Positions 9,198 through 18,705 are shown, numbered from the stretch's first letter. The stretch is 64,000 bases of DNA from Lysobacter lycopersici (GCF_007556775.1 NZ_CP041742.1:620001-684000); one strand, 5' to 3'. Translations and numbers: made by a program. The notes: generated by a model from the sequence alone, not told the origin.

Positions 9198-9542
9198 ATG
9201 GCTACTCCAAAACTCGTCAATCTAAGCTGCGACCAGCTATCGCGCGATGAGATGCCAGACGATCCTGCAGACTGTTTTCTAGACTTTGTGGCGGTAATCG
9301 GTCTTGATGGCATCCGCGGCGACAATTTCCGATTTTACGTCGTGACGCCTAAATCCATGCTCCGATCCGGATACAACGGCTGGTGTAAAGATCACATGCT
9401 GCTTCAAGAGTTTTCCTGGTCGCTGGTCGAGAACTTTCTTAATAACCTGCTTCCGTATGTGCACGGTGAGTCTTGGCATGACGTAGCCCGTCAGCTTCAT
9501 GAATTCATGGACTGGGAGTTCTACAACTATCAGTCCGCATAG
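9198..9542 (+). CDS. Imm8-like immunity protein, orphan
   Basis: A 114-residue acidic cytosolic protein. The central FYVVTPKSML and the C-terminal W-H-D-V-A...WEFYNY pattern match what I recall of the Imm8 family, immunity proteins that neutralise contact-dependent or polymorphic toxins. No toxin gene is adjacent on either side, so it is an orphan. Base composition is about 50% GC by hand count over two lines, against about 65-70% around it, which suggests horizontal acquisition. The start is the first ATG after the cytochrome terminator; no strong ribosome-binding site is visible. Family assignment needs a profile search. Confidence 0.7.
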   Translation: MATPKLVNLSCDQLSRDEMPDDPADCFLDFVAVIGLDGIRGDNFRFYVVTPKSMLRSGYNGWCKDHMLLQEFSWSLVENFLNNLLPYVHGESWHDVARQLHEFMDWEFYNYQSA

Positions 9543-9635
9543 GTTGGACTAGGATCAGCCCAACCGTTGCATTGTCGGATGGCACCGATGTCGCGACTTC
9601 CGTCGCTCCACAAAAGCGCGGTCTTACCGCAACCA

Positions 9636-11276
9636 TCAAGGCTGCGGCGGTTTCTTCAGGCTGTCCTGGTCTTCCTGCAAATCCGGCTTCCACGGAATAT
9701 CCGGCGGCGGCCGCGCGACCGCTTCCTGGTCCTTCATGTTCGGATCGGTGACGTAGCAACCGCCGCCGAGTTGCAGGATCGAAATCACGCAATGGATCTT
9801 CTTCGAGGTTCCGGGAATCGGGATCTCGGTCTGCTTGATGCCCTTGCGCACCCACTCCTCGAGCAGGGTCTCGCGCGGCAGCCAGTACTGGTCGAAGCGC
9901 GTCGGCGTGTAATCGTTCGGCGGGCGCTTCAGCCACGTGCCGTTGCGGTCGATCGCCTCGCGCGTCCACGTGTCGTAACCCGGCGGATAACCACCGCCCG
10001 GCTCCGGAGAATTGCCCGCAGGCAAACGCGGCGTGCCATCGGAATTCAACAGCCCCTGCTTGTCGCCGGCATTCGCGCCCGGGCGATTGCGGGTGGAATC
10101 GCCCCAATCGTCGCCGCGCTTCGGCGTCAGCCACGCGCCGGGTTTCGCCGCGGTCGATGGCCCGCTGCCTGGCGTAGCGGTATTCGCCAGGGTACCGCTG
10201 CTCGGTTGCCGCTTCGCGATATCGACGGGACCCGAGGGCGCGGAACTCGGCGCAGTCGCCGGCGCGGCGCCGGGCGCCAGCGTCGTCGTGGTCCCCGGTT
10301 GCAACGGCACCGCGCGCGATTGCAACGGGGCCTGCGCCTGCAACGTCGGCGCGGTCGCCGGTTTCGTTGCCTGCAATGCCGGTGTCGCGACTTGCGGCAA
10401 GGCCTGCCGCAGCGGGATTTCGCGCGCGGACAACGCGGGGGTGTTCGCGCGCAGCGTCGGCGTCGCCTGTTGCGCCTGCAATTGCGGCGTCGCCACGTTC
10501 GGCAACGGCTGCGGTTGTTCGGCCAGCGGCACCGCGCGCGACTGCAACGGCACTTCGATGCGCGGCTGCGCCGGCGTCGGTTGCAGTTGCGGCGGCGATG
10601 TCGGCGGCAATGCGAAGCGCGGATCCGGGAGCGGCGTTTCGGTCACCACCAGCGGCTGGTCGGGCAACGGCATCGCCTCCGCCGGGGTTTGCGCGGGCGG
10701 TTGCTCGGAAGTCGCTACGGAAGACGCGGGCGCCGGTGGCTGCGCCGCGGCCGGACTCGCCGCGGGTTTCGCCTGGGTTTGCGTCGCGGGCGCCGCGCTT
10801 TCCTTCGCGCCACCGCCTGGCGAATCCGGCGTGCCTTCGCCGATGTATTCCACCTGCACCACGTCTTCGCCCTGCGGCGGCGGCGCGATGCCGATGCGTA
10901 CCGTCGCCAGCCACAGCAACAGGACGAACAGGACGAGGTGAACGAGCAACGTCGTCGTGAGCGCGACGATGCGATGACGGCGCTGGTCCTCGCTGGCGGG
11001 ATGCCATTGCTGGCGCCACAGCGCCGCGAAGGATTGCCAATCGTTGAGCAGCGGGCTGCGCGGCGCCGGCCGCGCGAGTTCGCGACCGAGGAAGATCGCG
11101 ACGATCGCCTCCGCGGTCGCGCCGCGCACCGCATCGATGCGTTCGCGCATCGCCGCGAACCACGCACGCCAGCCCGGCGGGAATTCCCCCGCGGGGCGTG
11201 CATCGGCCGCACGGAACCACAATCGCGAACGCGGGCGTTCGAGCAGGGCCGAAATCAGGTCGGATGCGCTGAACAC
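9636..11276 (-). CDS. TonB-like 'transmembrane repetitive' protein
   Basis: A 546-residue bitopic inner-membrane protein. An N-terminal cytoplasmic part of about 105 residues leads to one TM helix (LLVHLVLFVLLLWLATV). It is followed by about 300 residues of Pro/Ala/Gln-rich low-complexity sequence with recurring QSRAVPL and QVATPALQ-type units, and then a C-terminal globular domain with two Cys (HCVISILQLGGGCYVTD). This layout is TonB-like and matches proteins annotated in Xanthomonas as transmembrane repetitive protein. It starts 19 nt after nfuA and is probably co-transcribed with it. The function is unknown. Confidence 0.8.
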   Translation of the reverse strand: MFSASDLISALLERPRSRLWFRAADARPAGEFPPGWRAWFAAMRERIDAVRGATAEAIVAIFLGRELARPAPRSPLLNDWQSFAALWRQQWHPASEDQRRHRIVALTTTLLVHLVLFVLLLWLATVRIGIAPPPQGEDVVQVEYIGEGTPDSPGGGAKESAAPATQTQAKPAASPAAAQPPAPASSVATSEQPPAQTPAEAMPLPDQPLVVTETPLPDPRFALPPTSPPQLQPTPAQPRIEVPLQSRAVPLAEQPQPLPNVATPQLQAQQATPTLRANTPALSAREIPLRQALPQVATPALQATKPATAPTLQAQAPLQSRAVPLQPGTTTTLAPGAAPATAPSSAPSGPVDIAKRQPSSGTLANTATPGSGPSTAAKPGAWLTPKRGDDWGDSTRNRPGANAGDKQGLLNSDGTPRLPAGNSPEPGGGYPPGYDTWTREAIDRNGTWLKRPPNDYTPTRFDQYWLPRETLLEEWVRKGIKQTEIPIPGTSKKIHCVISILQLGGGCYVTDPNMKDQEAVARPPPDIPWKPDLQEDQDSLKKPPQP

Positions 11277-11295
11277 GCGGCGCGCCCGGGTGCCG

Positions 11296-11889
11296 TCAGG
11301 CCACGTCGCGCGGGATGTAGGGCGCGGTGCCGCTGTCGTGGTCGGTGGCGTCGCGCACCGCGGTCACGCCGGGCACCTTCTCCATCAAGGTCTTCTCGAT
11401 GCCCTGCTTCAACGTCACGTCGGCCATGCCGCAGCCGTGGCAACCGCCGCCGAAGCGCAGCAGCACGGTGCCGTCGGCGCATACTTCCTCCACCGAGACG
11501 TGGCCGCGGTGCTGCGCGAGTTGCGGGTTGATCTCGCGTTCGACCACCCAGCGCACGCGTTCGACCAGCGACGCGGAGGCATCCGGCGCCTCGCCCTTGA
11601 TCCTGGGCGCGCGGATCTGCAACTGGCCGCCGGTCGCGCCGGTTTCGTAATCGATCTCGGCACCGTCAAGGAACGGCACGCTGGCCGCGTCCAGCCATAG
11701 GGTGAAACCCTCGCAATCCACCGCCCATTCGTCGCCGGACAGGTCGCCGGGTTCGGCGAACTCCAGGCGCACGTCGGCCGACGGCGTGCCCGCATCCGTC
11801 GCCGCGAGCCGCACACCGAGGCCAGGAAGGTCCTCGCGCTGGATCAGCTTGCGGAAGTGCGACTGGGCGGATTCGGAGATCTGGATCAT
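11296..11889 (-). CDS. nfuA: Fe-S biogenesis protein NfuA
   Basis: Carrier that receives and delivers 4Fe-4S clusters, 197 residues, the usual length. The N-terminal A-type-like domain (about residues 1-100) lacks Cys ligands, as in other NfuA proteins. The C-terminal Nfu domain carries the cluster-binding CxxC in GGGCHGCGM. The start is [12 protein letters not shown], the conserved N-terminus. It is the first gene of a two-gene unit with the repetitive TonB-like protein. Confidence 0.97.
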   Translation of the reverse strand: MIQISESAQSHFRKLIQREDLPGLGVRLAATDAGTPSADVRLEFAEPGDLSGDEWAVDCEGFTLWLDAASVPFLDGAEIDYETGATGGQLQIRAPRIKGEAPDASASLVERVRWVVEREINPQLAQHRGHVSVEEVCADGTVLLRFGGGCHGCGMADVTLKQGIEKTLMEKVPGVTAVRDATDHDSGTAPYIPRDVA

Positions 11890-11904
11890 CGCGCGTATTC
11901 TAGC
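11890..11904 (-). promoter_or_regulatory. nfuA -10 box adjacent to the start codon
   Basis: On the minus strand gcTAGAAT ends only 7 nt before the nfuA ATG. If used, transcription would start at or next to the A of ATG, giving a leaderless mRNA. No Shine-Dalgarno sequence is present in the gap. Confidence 0.5.
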
Positions 11905-11970
11905 CGCGCCCCGCGACGCCCCATGCCGCCATGCGCGCGCATCGCGTCAGCCGCCAGTCAGGAGCCGCCG

Positions 11971-12312
11971 ATGTCCGACCTCGTGCCCCTCGCCCGGGCC
12001 CACTGCATCGCCCGCAAGGGTGCCGAACACCGCCTCGGCGAAGCCAGCGTGCGCGAACTGCTGGCGCAGGTCCCGGAATGGGAACTGGCCGAGGACGGCC
12101 ATGCGCTGGTGCGCACGTTCACGTTTCCCGACTACTACCGGACGATGTCGTTCGTGAACGCGCTGGCCCACGTCGCCAACCGCGAGGACCACCACCCGGA
12201 CCTGTCGGTGCACTACGACCGCTGCGTGGTGCGCTTCTCCACCCACGACGTCGGCGGCCTGAGCGAGAACGATTTCATCTGCGCGGCGAAGGCCGACGCG
12301 TTGACTCGCTGA
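11971..12312 (+). CDS. phhB: 4a-hydroxytetrahydrobiopterin dehydratase
   Basis: Pterin-4a-carbinolamine dehydratase, 113 residues. It recycles the pterin cofactor of aromatic amino acid hydroxylases. The family signature is present as [17 protein letters not shown], with the catalytic His residues in the HH pair and in [13 protein letters not shown]. The ATG at 11971 is preceded by AGGAG at good spacing. Phenylalanine hydroxylase is not in the window, so the gene stands alone here, divergent from nfuA. Confidence 0.95.
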   Translation: MSDLVPLARAHCIARKGAEHRLGEASVRELLAQVPEWELAEDGHALVRTFTFPDYYRTMSFVNALAHVANREDHHPDLSVHYDRCVVRFSTHDVGGLSENDFICAAKADALTR

Positions 12313-12316
12313 ACCT

Positions 12317-12384
12317 GTAGGAGCGCACCGCAGGGGCGCGACCATTCGATCACGCGTTATCGCGCCCCTGCGATGCGCTCCTAC
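12317..12384. repeat. REP-like long inverted repeat between phhB and rluC
   Basis: GTAGGAGCGCA...CAGGGGCGCGA on the left is mirrored by TCGCGCCCCTG...TGCGCTCCTAC on the right with a short AT-richer loop. The rluC stop codon lies inside the right arm. The two genes converge here, so it may serve as a bidirectional terminator. The GTAGGAGCGC head recurs near 48585, suggesting a dispersed family. Confidence 0.8.
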
Positions 12385-13349
12385 GCAAGCCGATCCAGCA
12401 CCGTCGCCAACTCAGGTGCCAGCGGCGCGTTGAGCATGTACGGCGTCTTGCCGCCGTCCAGTGCGAACGACAGCGTCGACGCGTGCAGGAACAGGCGCTT
12501 CAGTCCGGCGTTGTCGCGCAGGCGCTTGTTCGCCGCTTCGTCGCCGTACTTGTCGTCGCCTGCGACCGCATGGCCGAGGTGTTGCGCGTGTACGCGGATC
12601 TGGTGGGTACGGCCGGTTTCGATCCGTACTTCGCAATAGCTCTGCCCGCCGATGCGTTCGATCACCTTGAAATGGCTGAGCGAAGGCTTGCCGTTGCCGT
12701 TGACCTGCACATGGCGCTCGCCGCCCTGGCGCAGGCCGACATGCAACGGCGCATCCACCGACAGCGTTCCGCCCGGCAAGCGCCCGAGCAACAGCGCGAG
12801 GTAGCGCTTCTCGATTCCGGCACCGTGGTCCTCGCGCAGCAGGGCCTGCAGTTCGGTCAACGCCGAACGCTTCTTGGCCAGCACCATCAGGCCCGAGGTG
12901 TCGCGGTCGAGTCGGTGTACCAGTTCCAGCGGCTGGCCGGGGCGCAGGTTGCGCAGGGTCTCGATCACCCCGAACGACACCCCGCTGCCGCCGTGGCTGG
13001 CGATGCCGGAGGGCTTGTTGATCGCCAGCAGGCGCGTGTCCTCGAACACGACGCTGGCTTCCATCGCCGCGAGCAGGCCCTTGGGCGCAGGACCGGTGGA
13101 TTCGGCCTCGGGCAACCGCACCGGCGGGATCCGGACCTCGTCGCCCGCCTCCAGCCGGCGTTCGGCCTTGGCCCGGCCGCCGTTGACCCGGACCTGGCCG
13201 CTGCGCACGATCTTGTAGACCAGCGAACGCGGCGCGCCCTTGAGCTGCCCGAGCAGGAAGTTGTCCAGCCGCTGCCCGGCCCGTTCCGGGTCGACGCGGA
13301 CCATGCGGACGCCTTGTCCGGCGCTGTCTGAACGGGGTTCGATGGGCAT
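12381..13349 (-). CDS. rluC: 23S rRNA pseudouridine synthase RluC
   Basis: RluA-family pseudouridine synthase of 322 residues. An N-terminal S4 RNA-binding domain (about residues 22-85, containing RSLVYKIVRSGQVRVNGG) is followed by the catalytic domain with the active-site Asp in HRLDRDTSG. RluC modifies 23S rRNA at positions 955, 2504 and 2580 in E. coli. It lies divergent from rne, the same neighbour as in E. coli, which supports RluC over RluD. An internal Met near residue 16 is an alternative start. Confidence 0.95.
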   Translation of the reverse strand: MPIEPRSDSAGQGVRMVRVDPERAGQRLDNFLLGQLKGAPRSLVYKIVRSGQVRVNGGRAKAERRLEAGDEVRIPPVRLPEAESTGPAPKGLLAAMEASVVFEDTRLLAINKPSGIASHGGSGVSFGVIETLRNLRPGQPLELVHRLDRDTSGLMVLAKKRSALTELQALLREDHGAGIEKRYLALLLGRLPGGTLSVDAPLHVGLRQGGERHVQVNGNGKPSLSHFKVIERIGGQSYCEVRIETGRTHQIRVHAQHLGHAVAGDDKYGDEAANKRLRDNAGLKRLFLHASTLSFALDGGKTPYMLNAPLAPELATVLDRLA

Positions 13350-13763
13350 TGATCTGCTACACTCGGGCGGCGAGATAAGGGTTTGATTCCGAAGGAAGAG
13401 TTTCCCGGCCGAAAGCCGGCCTCCCCCTTCACCCCGGCGCAGTCCGCGACCACCGCCCCCGGGGCGGCCATGTTAACGGACGCACCGGCAGGCCCGGCCC
13501 TCGCCGGCCGCCACATCGTCCGATGCCTGGCGTTCGAGCTGAACACGACCCGCGCGGACCGCCGCCCTTCGGCAGCGACCGCCGGCCCCGCAACACGAAG
13601 AAGACAACAAGCGCTCCCGCGGCCCGCCGTGGTGTCGTAGCGCTGGACAACCCAAGGACGCACGCCCGCGCACCGCGCGGCGCGCGCCGGAAGTGACCAG
13701 GCGAAACGCCCCGGCGTTCCGCGTGCAGCCCATGTGGGCGAAAAGCGCGCGAGGAACGCAACA
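13350..13763 (+). promoter_or_regulatory. Long rne 5' leader with hairpins
   Basis: A 414-bp gene-free stretch between rluC and rne. A gcTACACT -10-like box lies at 13356-13363, giving a predicted leader of about 395 nt. The leader contains several stems: CCGGC/GCCGG with a CGAAA loop at 13405-13419, a CCGCCCC/GGGGCGG palindrome at 13453-13467, and further GC-rich repeats. In E. coli the 361-nt rne leader mediates autoregulation by RNase E; the same role here is inference from position and length. GAGGA 8 nt before the ATG is the ribosome-binding site. Confidence 0.6.
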
Positions 13764-16643
13764 ATGAAACGCATGCTGATCAACGCCACGCAGGCAGAAG
13801 AACTGCGCGTGGCCATCGTCGACGGCCAGACGCTCTACGACATCGACATCGAGCAGCCGTCCCGCGACAACAAGAAATCCAACATCTACAAGGGCCGCAT
13901 CACCCGGCTCGAACCTTCCCTCGAAGCCGCCTTCGTCGAATACGGCGCCGAGCGCCACGGCTTCCTGCCGCTGAAGGAAATCTCCCGCGACTATTTCCAG
14001 TCCGGCGTCGACCACAACAAGGCGACGATCCGCGAACTGCTGCGCGAAGGCCAGGAAGTCGTGGTCCAGGTCGACAAGGAGGAACGCGGCAACAAGGGCG
14101 CGGCCCTGACCACGTTCATCTCGCTGGCCGGCCGCTACATGGTGCTGATGCCGAACTCGCCCACTGCCGGCGGCGTCTCGCGCCGGATCGAGGGCGACGA
14201 CCGCGCCGAGCTGAAGAAGGCGATGGACGCGCTGGCCATTCCCGACGACATGGGCGTGATCATCCGCACTGCCGGCGTCGGCCGCGACGCCGAGGAACTG
14301 CAGTGGGACCTCGACTACCTGCTGAGCGTGTGGAAGGCCATCGCCGACGCCGCGCTGACAAAACCCGCGCCGTTCCTGATCTACCAGGAATCGCGGCTGA
14401 TCATCCGCGCCCTGCGCGACTACATGCGCGCCGACATCGGCGAGATCCTGGTCGACACCAGCGAAATGTACGAAGAAGCGAAGGAATTCGTGCAGCAGGT
14501 GATGCCGCACAACCTGCGCAAGCTCAAGCACTACACCGACGACACGCCGCTGTTCAACCGCTTCCAGATCGAATCGCAGATCGAGGCCGCCTACAGCCGC
14601 AACGTGCGCCTGCCATCCGGCGGCGCGCTGGTGATCGACCAGACCGAGGCGCTGACCGCGATCGACGTGAATTCGGCGCGCGCCACCAAGGGCGGCGACA
14701 TCGAGGAAACCGCGTTCCATACCAACCTCGAGGCGGCGGAGGAAGTCGCGCGCCAGCTGCGCCTGCGCGACCTCGGCGGCCTGGTGGTGATCGACTTCAT
14801 CGACATGTCCTCGTCCAAGCACCAGCGCGAGGTCGAGAACAAGCTGCAGAACGCGCTGAAGTACGACCGTGCCCGCATCCAGCTCGGCCGCATCTCGCGC
14901 TTCGGCCTGATGGAAATGAGCCGCCAGCGCCTGCGCCCTTCGCTGGGCGAAGCCAGCCAGATCGTGTGCCCGCGCTGCGACGGCCACGGCCGCATGCGCA
15001 GCGTGGAATCGCTGGCGCTGTCCATCATCCGCGTCGCCGAGGAGCACGCGATGAAGGACAACACCGGCCAGGTGCTGGTGCAGGCCCCGGTGGAAATCGC
15101 GAATTACCTGTTGAACGAGAAGCGCGGCGCGTTGCGCGAGATCGAGGGGCGCCACGATGCGCCCATCGTCATCGTCGCCGACGAACAGCTGCACACGCCC
15201 CATTACGAAGTCACGCGCGTCCGCGAGAACGAGCTCGGCGAGGAATCGAACAAGCCCAGCTACCAGCGCGGCACCCCGCGCAAGCTTGCGACGATCGCCC
15301 TGACCAAGGCCAACCTCAACGTGCCGGCCGCGCCCGCGGTGAAGAACGTCAAGCCGGCGCAGCCCGCGCCGATGCGCGAGCCGCGCCCGGAACCGGTACA
15401 GGACGCGCGTCCCGCACCGGCGCCTGCATTCGCGGCGAAGCCCGCCTCGCCCGGTTTCGTGGGCTGGCTGAAGGGACTGTTCGGTGGCGCCGAATCCGCG
15501 CCGCAGCCGCGCGCCCCGGAACCGCGCGAACGCAATGACCGCGGCGAGCGTAGCGAAAGAAGCGGACAGCGCCGCGACGGCCGCGGCAATCGCCAGAACC
15601 AGGGCGGCCGCGACGGACGCGACCACCGTCGCGATCGCGATGAGCGTCGCCCGCAGCAGCAACAGGCGCAACAGGGCTCGCCCAAGCGCCAGGACGGCAA
15701 CAAGCCCGCGCAACAGCAGCAGCAACAACAGCAGAAGCCGAAGCAGGAAAAGCAGCGGCAGGAGCAGCAGGCGAAGCCGCAGGATTCCAGCCGCCAGCAA
15801 CCGCAGCAGCCGGCAAAGGAAGCGCCGAAGCCGCGCGTCGAAACCGTGCAGCCCGCGCGCAACGACGAAGCCCTCGTCGATACCGCCGTCGTGCTCGCGC
15901 CGGTGCCGATGATCGATCCTGCCGCAGATGCCGTGCACGCCGTCGCGGAAGCAAACGAAGCCGCGACCGCCGCGGATCCCGCCGCCGAAAACGCCAATGG
16001 CGAAGGCGGAAGTCGCCGCCGCCGTGGCCGTCGTGGCGGTCGTCGTCGCCGCAACAAGCAGGGGGCCGAAGGCGCAGCCGCTGGTGGCGTGGACGCGATG
16101 GACGACGAAGATTCCATCGACACTCCGCTACAGTCGCAGCCGGAGTTCGACTTCGCGGATGCATCGTCGACAACGCCTTCTGTCGCGCCCGCCAGCAGGG
16201 GACCGATCGAAGCCACCAGCGCCGATGTCCCGCCGCCGGTTTCGATGCCTTCCGTCGTGAACGACCAGGCCTCGTCGGTCGTCGTGCCCGAGCCGACTGC
16301 GAACGAAGTGGTAGCTGAACCCGTCGCGCCCATCGCGGACGAAGTCGCGCCGGCGATGATCGAACCTGCGTCGCAAGCGATCCAGGCGGCTGTCGCGGAA
16401 GAAGCCCCCGCCGCGATCGAGACAGCCGCTATCGTCGAAGAAACGCCCATCGCGTTCGCGCCGGCGCCGTCGACGTCGGTCGTCGACGCCAACGTGGAAC
16501 CGGCCATCCAGGCGGGCGAAGAATCCATCGATGCGGATGCCGCAACCGGCTCGGTCGCCGTGTCGAATGCAGAGGCGCAAGCCGAAGTCGATGCGGAAGC
16601 CGGCGAAACCCCGGCTCCGCGCGAGGAATCTCCTCTGGCGTGA
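13764..16643 (+). CDS. rne: Ribonuclease E
   Basis: Essential endoribonuclease that starts mRNA decay and processes rRNA and tRNA, 959 residues. The N-terminal catalytic half (about 1-520) has the S1 domain, the two metal-binding Asp regions ([13 protein letters not shown] and [13 protein letters not shown]) and the Zn-link CPRCDGHG. The C-terminal half is disordered: an Arg/Gln-rich section (about 585-720), an [16 protein letters not shown]-binding patch, then an acidic Ala/Glu-rich tail. This is the usual scaffold layout for degradosome partners. The start [10 protein letters not shown] is the family N-terminus. Confidence 0.97.
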   Translation: MKRMLINATQAEELRVAIVDGQTLYDIDIEQPSRDNKKSNIYKGRITRLEPSLEAAFVEYGAERHGFLPLKEISRDYFQSGVDHNKATIRELLREGQEVVVQVDKEERGNKGAALTTFISLAGRYMVLMPNSPTAGGVSRRIEGDDRAELKKAMDALAIPDDMGVIIRTAGVGRDAEELQWDLDYLLSVWKAIADAALTKPAPFLIYQESRLIIRALRDYMRADIGEILVDTSEMYEEAKEFVQQVMPHNLRKLKHYTDDTPLFNRFQIESQIEAAYSRNVRLPSGGALVIDQTEALTAIDVNSARATKGGDIEETAFHTNLEAAEEVARQLRLRDLGGLVVIDFIDMSSSKHQREVENKLQNALKYDRARIQLGRISRFGLMEMSRQRLRPSLGEASQIVCPRCDGHGRMRSVESLALSIIRVAEEHAMKDNTGQVLVQAPVEIANYLLNEKRGALREIEGRHDAPIVIVADEQLHTPHYEVTRVRENELGEESNKPSYQRGTPRKLATIALTKANLNVPAAPAVKNVKPAQPAPMREPRPEPVQDARPAPAPAFAAKPASPGFVGWLKGLFGGAESAPQPRAPEPRERNDRGERSERSGQRRDGRGNRQNQGGRDGRDHRRDRDERRPQQQQAQQGSPKRQDGNKPAQQQQQQQQKPKQEKQRQEQQAKPQDSSRQQPQQPAKEAPKPRVETVQPARNDEALVDTAVVLAPVPMIDPAADAVHAVAEANEAATAADPAAENANGEGGSRRRRGRRGGRRRRNKQGAEGAAAGGVDAMDDEDSIDTPLQSQPEFDFADASSTTPSVAPASRGPIEATSADVPPPVSMPSVVNDQASSVVVPEPTANEVVAEPVAPIADEVAPAMIEPASQAIQAAVAEEAPAAIETAAIVEETPIAFAPAPSTSVVDANVEPAIQAGEESIDADAATGSVAVSNAEAQAEVDAEAGETPAPREESPLA

Positions 16644-16661
16644 TCGCGTGGCCCGCGCGTG

Positions 16662-17309
16662 TCAGACGACGCGCGCGGGTTCCATCAGGCCGTACTGCCC
16701 GGCGAGGCGCGCCAGCGCGATGCTGTCGCCGACACCGAGTTTCTCGAACACGTGGGTCTTGTGCGTGTTCACCGTCTTCGGGCTCAGGCACAGGCGCTCG
16801 GCGATTTCCGCCTGGCGCAGGCCGTTGACCAGCAGCATTGCGACCTCGAGTTCGCGCGTGGACAGTTCGTCGAACGGCGAGCTTTCGCCGGTCATGCCGG
16901 ACAGCGCCATGTTCTGCGCGATGTTGCTGGCGAGGAAACGCCGCCCGCGGGCGACATCGCGCACCGCGCGCAGCAGTTCCGCCGAATCGCCGCCCTTGCC
17001 GACATAACCTGACGCGCCGGCTTCGATCAGGCGCTTGGGCATCGGTCCGTCCTCCAGCACCGAGACCACGATCACCTTCGTGCCCTCGATGCCGCGGACG
17101 ATGCGTTCGGTGACCTCGAGGCCACTGATCCCGGGCAGGTGCAGGTCGCACAGCACCACGTCGGGCTTGAGCTTGCGCACCTGCTGCAGGCCGTCCTCGC
17201 CATTGTCGGCCTCGCCGACCACGTCGATGTCCGTTTCAGCGGACAGGATCATGCGCATGCCCACGCGCACCAGCGCATGGTCGTCGATCAGGAACACGCG
17301 AATCGCCAT
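16662..17309 (-). CDS. NarL/UvrY-type response regulator
   Basis: Two-component response regulator of 215 residues. The receiver domain (1-120) has the acidic DD pair near residue 9, phospho-acceptor Asp55 in VVLCDLHLPG, and Lys105-region GYVGKG. The C-terminal LuxR-type HTH (about 148-210) contains the family signature STRELEVAMLLVNG...VNTHKTHVFEKLG. Length and sequence resemble GacA/UvrY. In many gammaproteobacteria gacA is next to uvrC-pgsA; here uvrC-pgsA is 28 kb away. The start has a strong upstream GGGGGAAGG. No partner kinase is adjacent. It converges on rne, 18 bp apart. Confidence 0.9.
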   Translation of the reverse strand: MAIRVFLIDDHALVRVGMRMILSAETDIDVVGEADNGEDGLQQVRKLKPDVVLCDLHLPGISGLEVTERIVRGIEGTKVIVVSVLEDGPMPKRLIEAGASGYVGKGGDSAELLRAVRDVARGRRFLASNIAQNMALSGMTGESSPFDELSTRELEVAMLLVNGLRQAEIAERLCLSPKTVNTHKTHVFEKLGVGDSIALARLAGQYGLMEPARVV

Positions 17310-17419
17310 CGACCTTCCCCCGAAGTTGCGATAACGGCATGTTCGCCGCCACCGCCATGCCCCGGCATCAGCCGGGCACGGGCCGGAGTGTAGGAAAAAT
17401 CCGAGGGAGGGGGTGAAAG

Positions 17420-17438
17420 TGGCGGAAGCGGTGAGATT
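17420..17438. repeat. 19-bp copy of the tRNA-Ser 3' end
   Basis: An exact 19-bp direct repeat of 17524-17542, the 3' end (CCA, acceptor and part of the T arm) of tRNA-Ser, lies 104 bp downstream of it in tRNA orientation. Such duplications are typical scars of integration at tRNA genes, but no integrase is nearby. Confidence 0.75.
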
Positions 17439-17484
17439 GACTCGGGCCATCTATGGCCCTCGCCCTGCGGGCGGCTTCGCCGTC

Positions 17485-17509
17485 CACATCGGCATTCCAT
17501 GCCGATGTG
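17485..17509 (-). terminator. Perfect hairpin downstream of tRNA-Ser
   Basis: CACATCGGCAT/ATGCCGATGTG arms of 11 bp with a 3-nt loop lie just after the tRNA-Ser 3' end. No T-run follows, so it may be an imperfect terminator or part of a repeat. Confidence 0.5.
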
Positions 17510-17523
17510 TCGAACTCATGGAT

Positions 17524-17613
17524 TGGCGGAAGCGGTGAGATTCGAACTCACGGACGGTTCGACCCGTCGCCGGTTTTCAAGACCGGTGCCTTAAACCGCT
17601 CGGCCACGCTTCC
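17524..17613 (-). tRNA. tRNA-Ser (TGA)
   Basis: A 90-nt class II tRNA with encoded CCA. The 7-bp acceptor stem is GGAAGCG/CGCTTCC, the anticodon loop is CTTGAAA with anticodon TGA, a long variable arm is present, and the T loop is TTCGAAT. It stands alone between the response regulator and the LysR gene. Confidence 0.97.
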
Positions 17614-17627
17614 GTACTGCGCGCACC

Positions 17628-18590
17628 CTAACGGTTGCCGCGCTTGCCCTCAACCTTCTTGCCCTGCGCCTCGCTGCAACTGAGCCGGCTTTCCTCGATC
17701 AGCTTCGGCATCTTCTCGGCCAGGTAATCGATGAACACCCGCACCGCCGGCAGCAGGCCGCGGCGCGAGGCGAAAACCGCGTGCGCGGTGCCCTGCGGCA
17801 GGCGCCATTCCCGCAGCACCACTTCCAGTTCGCCGGCGCGCACCGCATCCGCGCACAGGGTTTCCGGCAGCATGGTGATGCCGATGCCCTGCTTCGCCAG
17901 CGCCATCAGCATCGGGAAATCGAAACCGGCGACGCGCGGCTTGAGCGCGATCTTGCGGGTCTCGCCGTCGCGGTGCAGTTCCCAGTGCTGCCTGGCTTCG
18001 TCTTCGCCCATGCTCAGGGTCACGTGCTTGTCGAGATCCTCCGGCGTTTGCGGCCGGCCCATGCGGTCGAGGTATTTCGGGCTGGCGACCAACAGTTCCT
18101 GCACCTGGCCGAAGCTGCGCATCACCAGGCTGCCGTCGTCGTCGAGTTTGTTGCGCACGCGGATCGCGACATCGAAGCCTTCGTTGATCACATCCACGCG
18201 CCGGTTGCTGACGTGCAACTGCACGCGCACCTGCGGGTAGCGCGCGAGGAACTCGGGCAGCAACAGCGGCATCTGCTGCTGCGCCAGCCCCACCGGCACG
18301 CTGACGCGCACCACGCCGCGCGGTTCCGCGCTCAGGCGATCCACCGCCTCGCGCGCGGCCTGCGCCTCGGCCAGCATGGATTGCGCGTGGCGATGCACGC
18401 TGGTGCCGACGTCGGTGACCGCGAAGCGGCGCGTGGAACGCTGCAGCAGGCGCACGCCGAGTTCGCCTTCCAGCGCGCTGATGCGCCGGCTCAGGCGCGA
18501 CTTGGGGATGCCCAGCGCGCGTTCTGCCGCGGCGAAGCCGCCGTGGTCCACCACCGCCGCGAAGTAATACAGGTCGTTGAGGTCGTTCAT
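17628..18590 (-). CDS. LysR-family transcriptional regulator
   Basis: A 320-residue LysR-type regulator. The winged HTH is at residues 1-60 (DLYYFAAVVDHGGFAAAERALG), followed by the effector-binding domain (about 90-300) of the Cys-lacking YhaJ/AaeR-like subgroup that often controls small oxidoreductases. The start MNDLNDLYYF is preferred over an upstream in-frame codon. It is divergent from azoR across 115 bp, a standard arrangement in which the regulator controls the flavoprotein gene. The tail is basic (GKKVEGKRGNR). Confidence 0.93.
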   Translation of the reverse strand: MNDLNDLYYFAAVVDHGGFAAAERALGIPKSRLSRRISALEGELGVRLLQRSTRRFAVTDVGTSVHRHAQSMLAEAQAAREAVDRLSAEPRGVVRVSVPVGLAQQQMPLLLPEFLARYPQVRVQLHVSNRRVDVINEGFDVAIRVRNKLDDDGSLVMRSFGQVQELLVASPKYLDRMGRPQTPEDLDKHVTLSMGEDEARQHWELHRDGETRKIALKPRVAGFDFPMLMALAKQGIGITMLPETLCADAVRAGELEVVLREWRLPQGTAHAVFASRRGLLPAVRVFIDYLAEKMPKLIEESRLSCSEAQGKKVEGKRGNR

Positions 18591-18705
18591 TCGAACAATT
18601 CCATTGGTGGAACGATTCGTCATATCTGACCACGTTTATTCCACAAAAGCAACGACCTAGATTGGTTGCCAACGCGGCATCCGCCGCACCCGACAAGGCA
18701 AGGCC
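18591..18705. promoter_or_regulatory. LysR-azoR divergent control region
   Basis: It contains a TTCCA-N4-TGGAA palindrome at 18599-18612, just upstream of the LysR start, and a second TTCCAC half-site near 18639. These are plausible LysR-regulator binding sites. Core promoter boxes are not clear. Confidence 0.4.

Noticed and set aside
15660-15800. CAG-rich repeat tract in rne
   Set aside because: It encodes the Gln-rich part of the disordered RNase E tail and is ordinary for the family.
13473-15938. Minus-strand frame opposite rne
   Set aside because: Low-complexity Leu/Arg/Ala-rich product; rne on the plus strand is complete and conserved.
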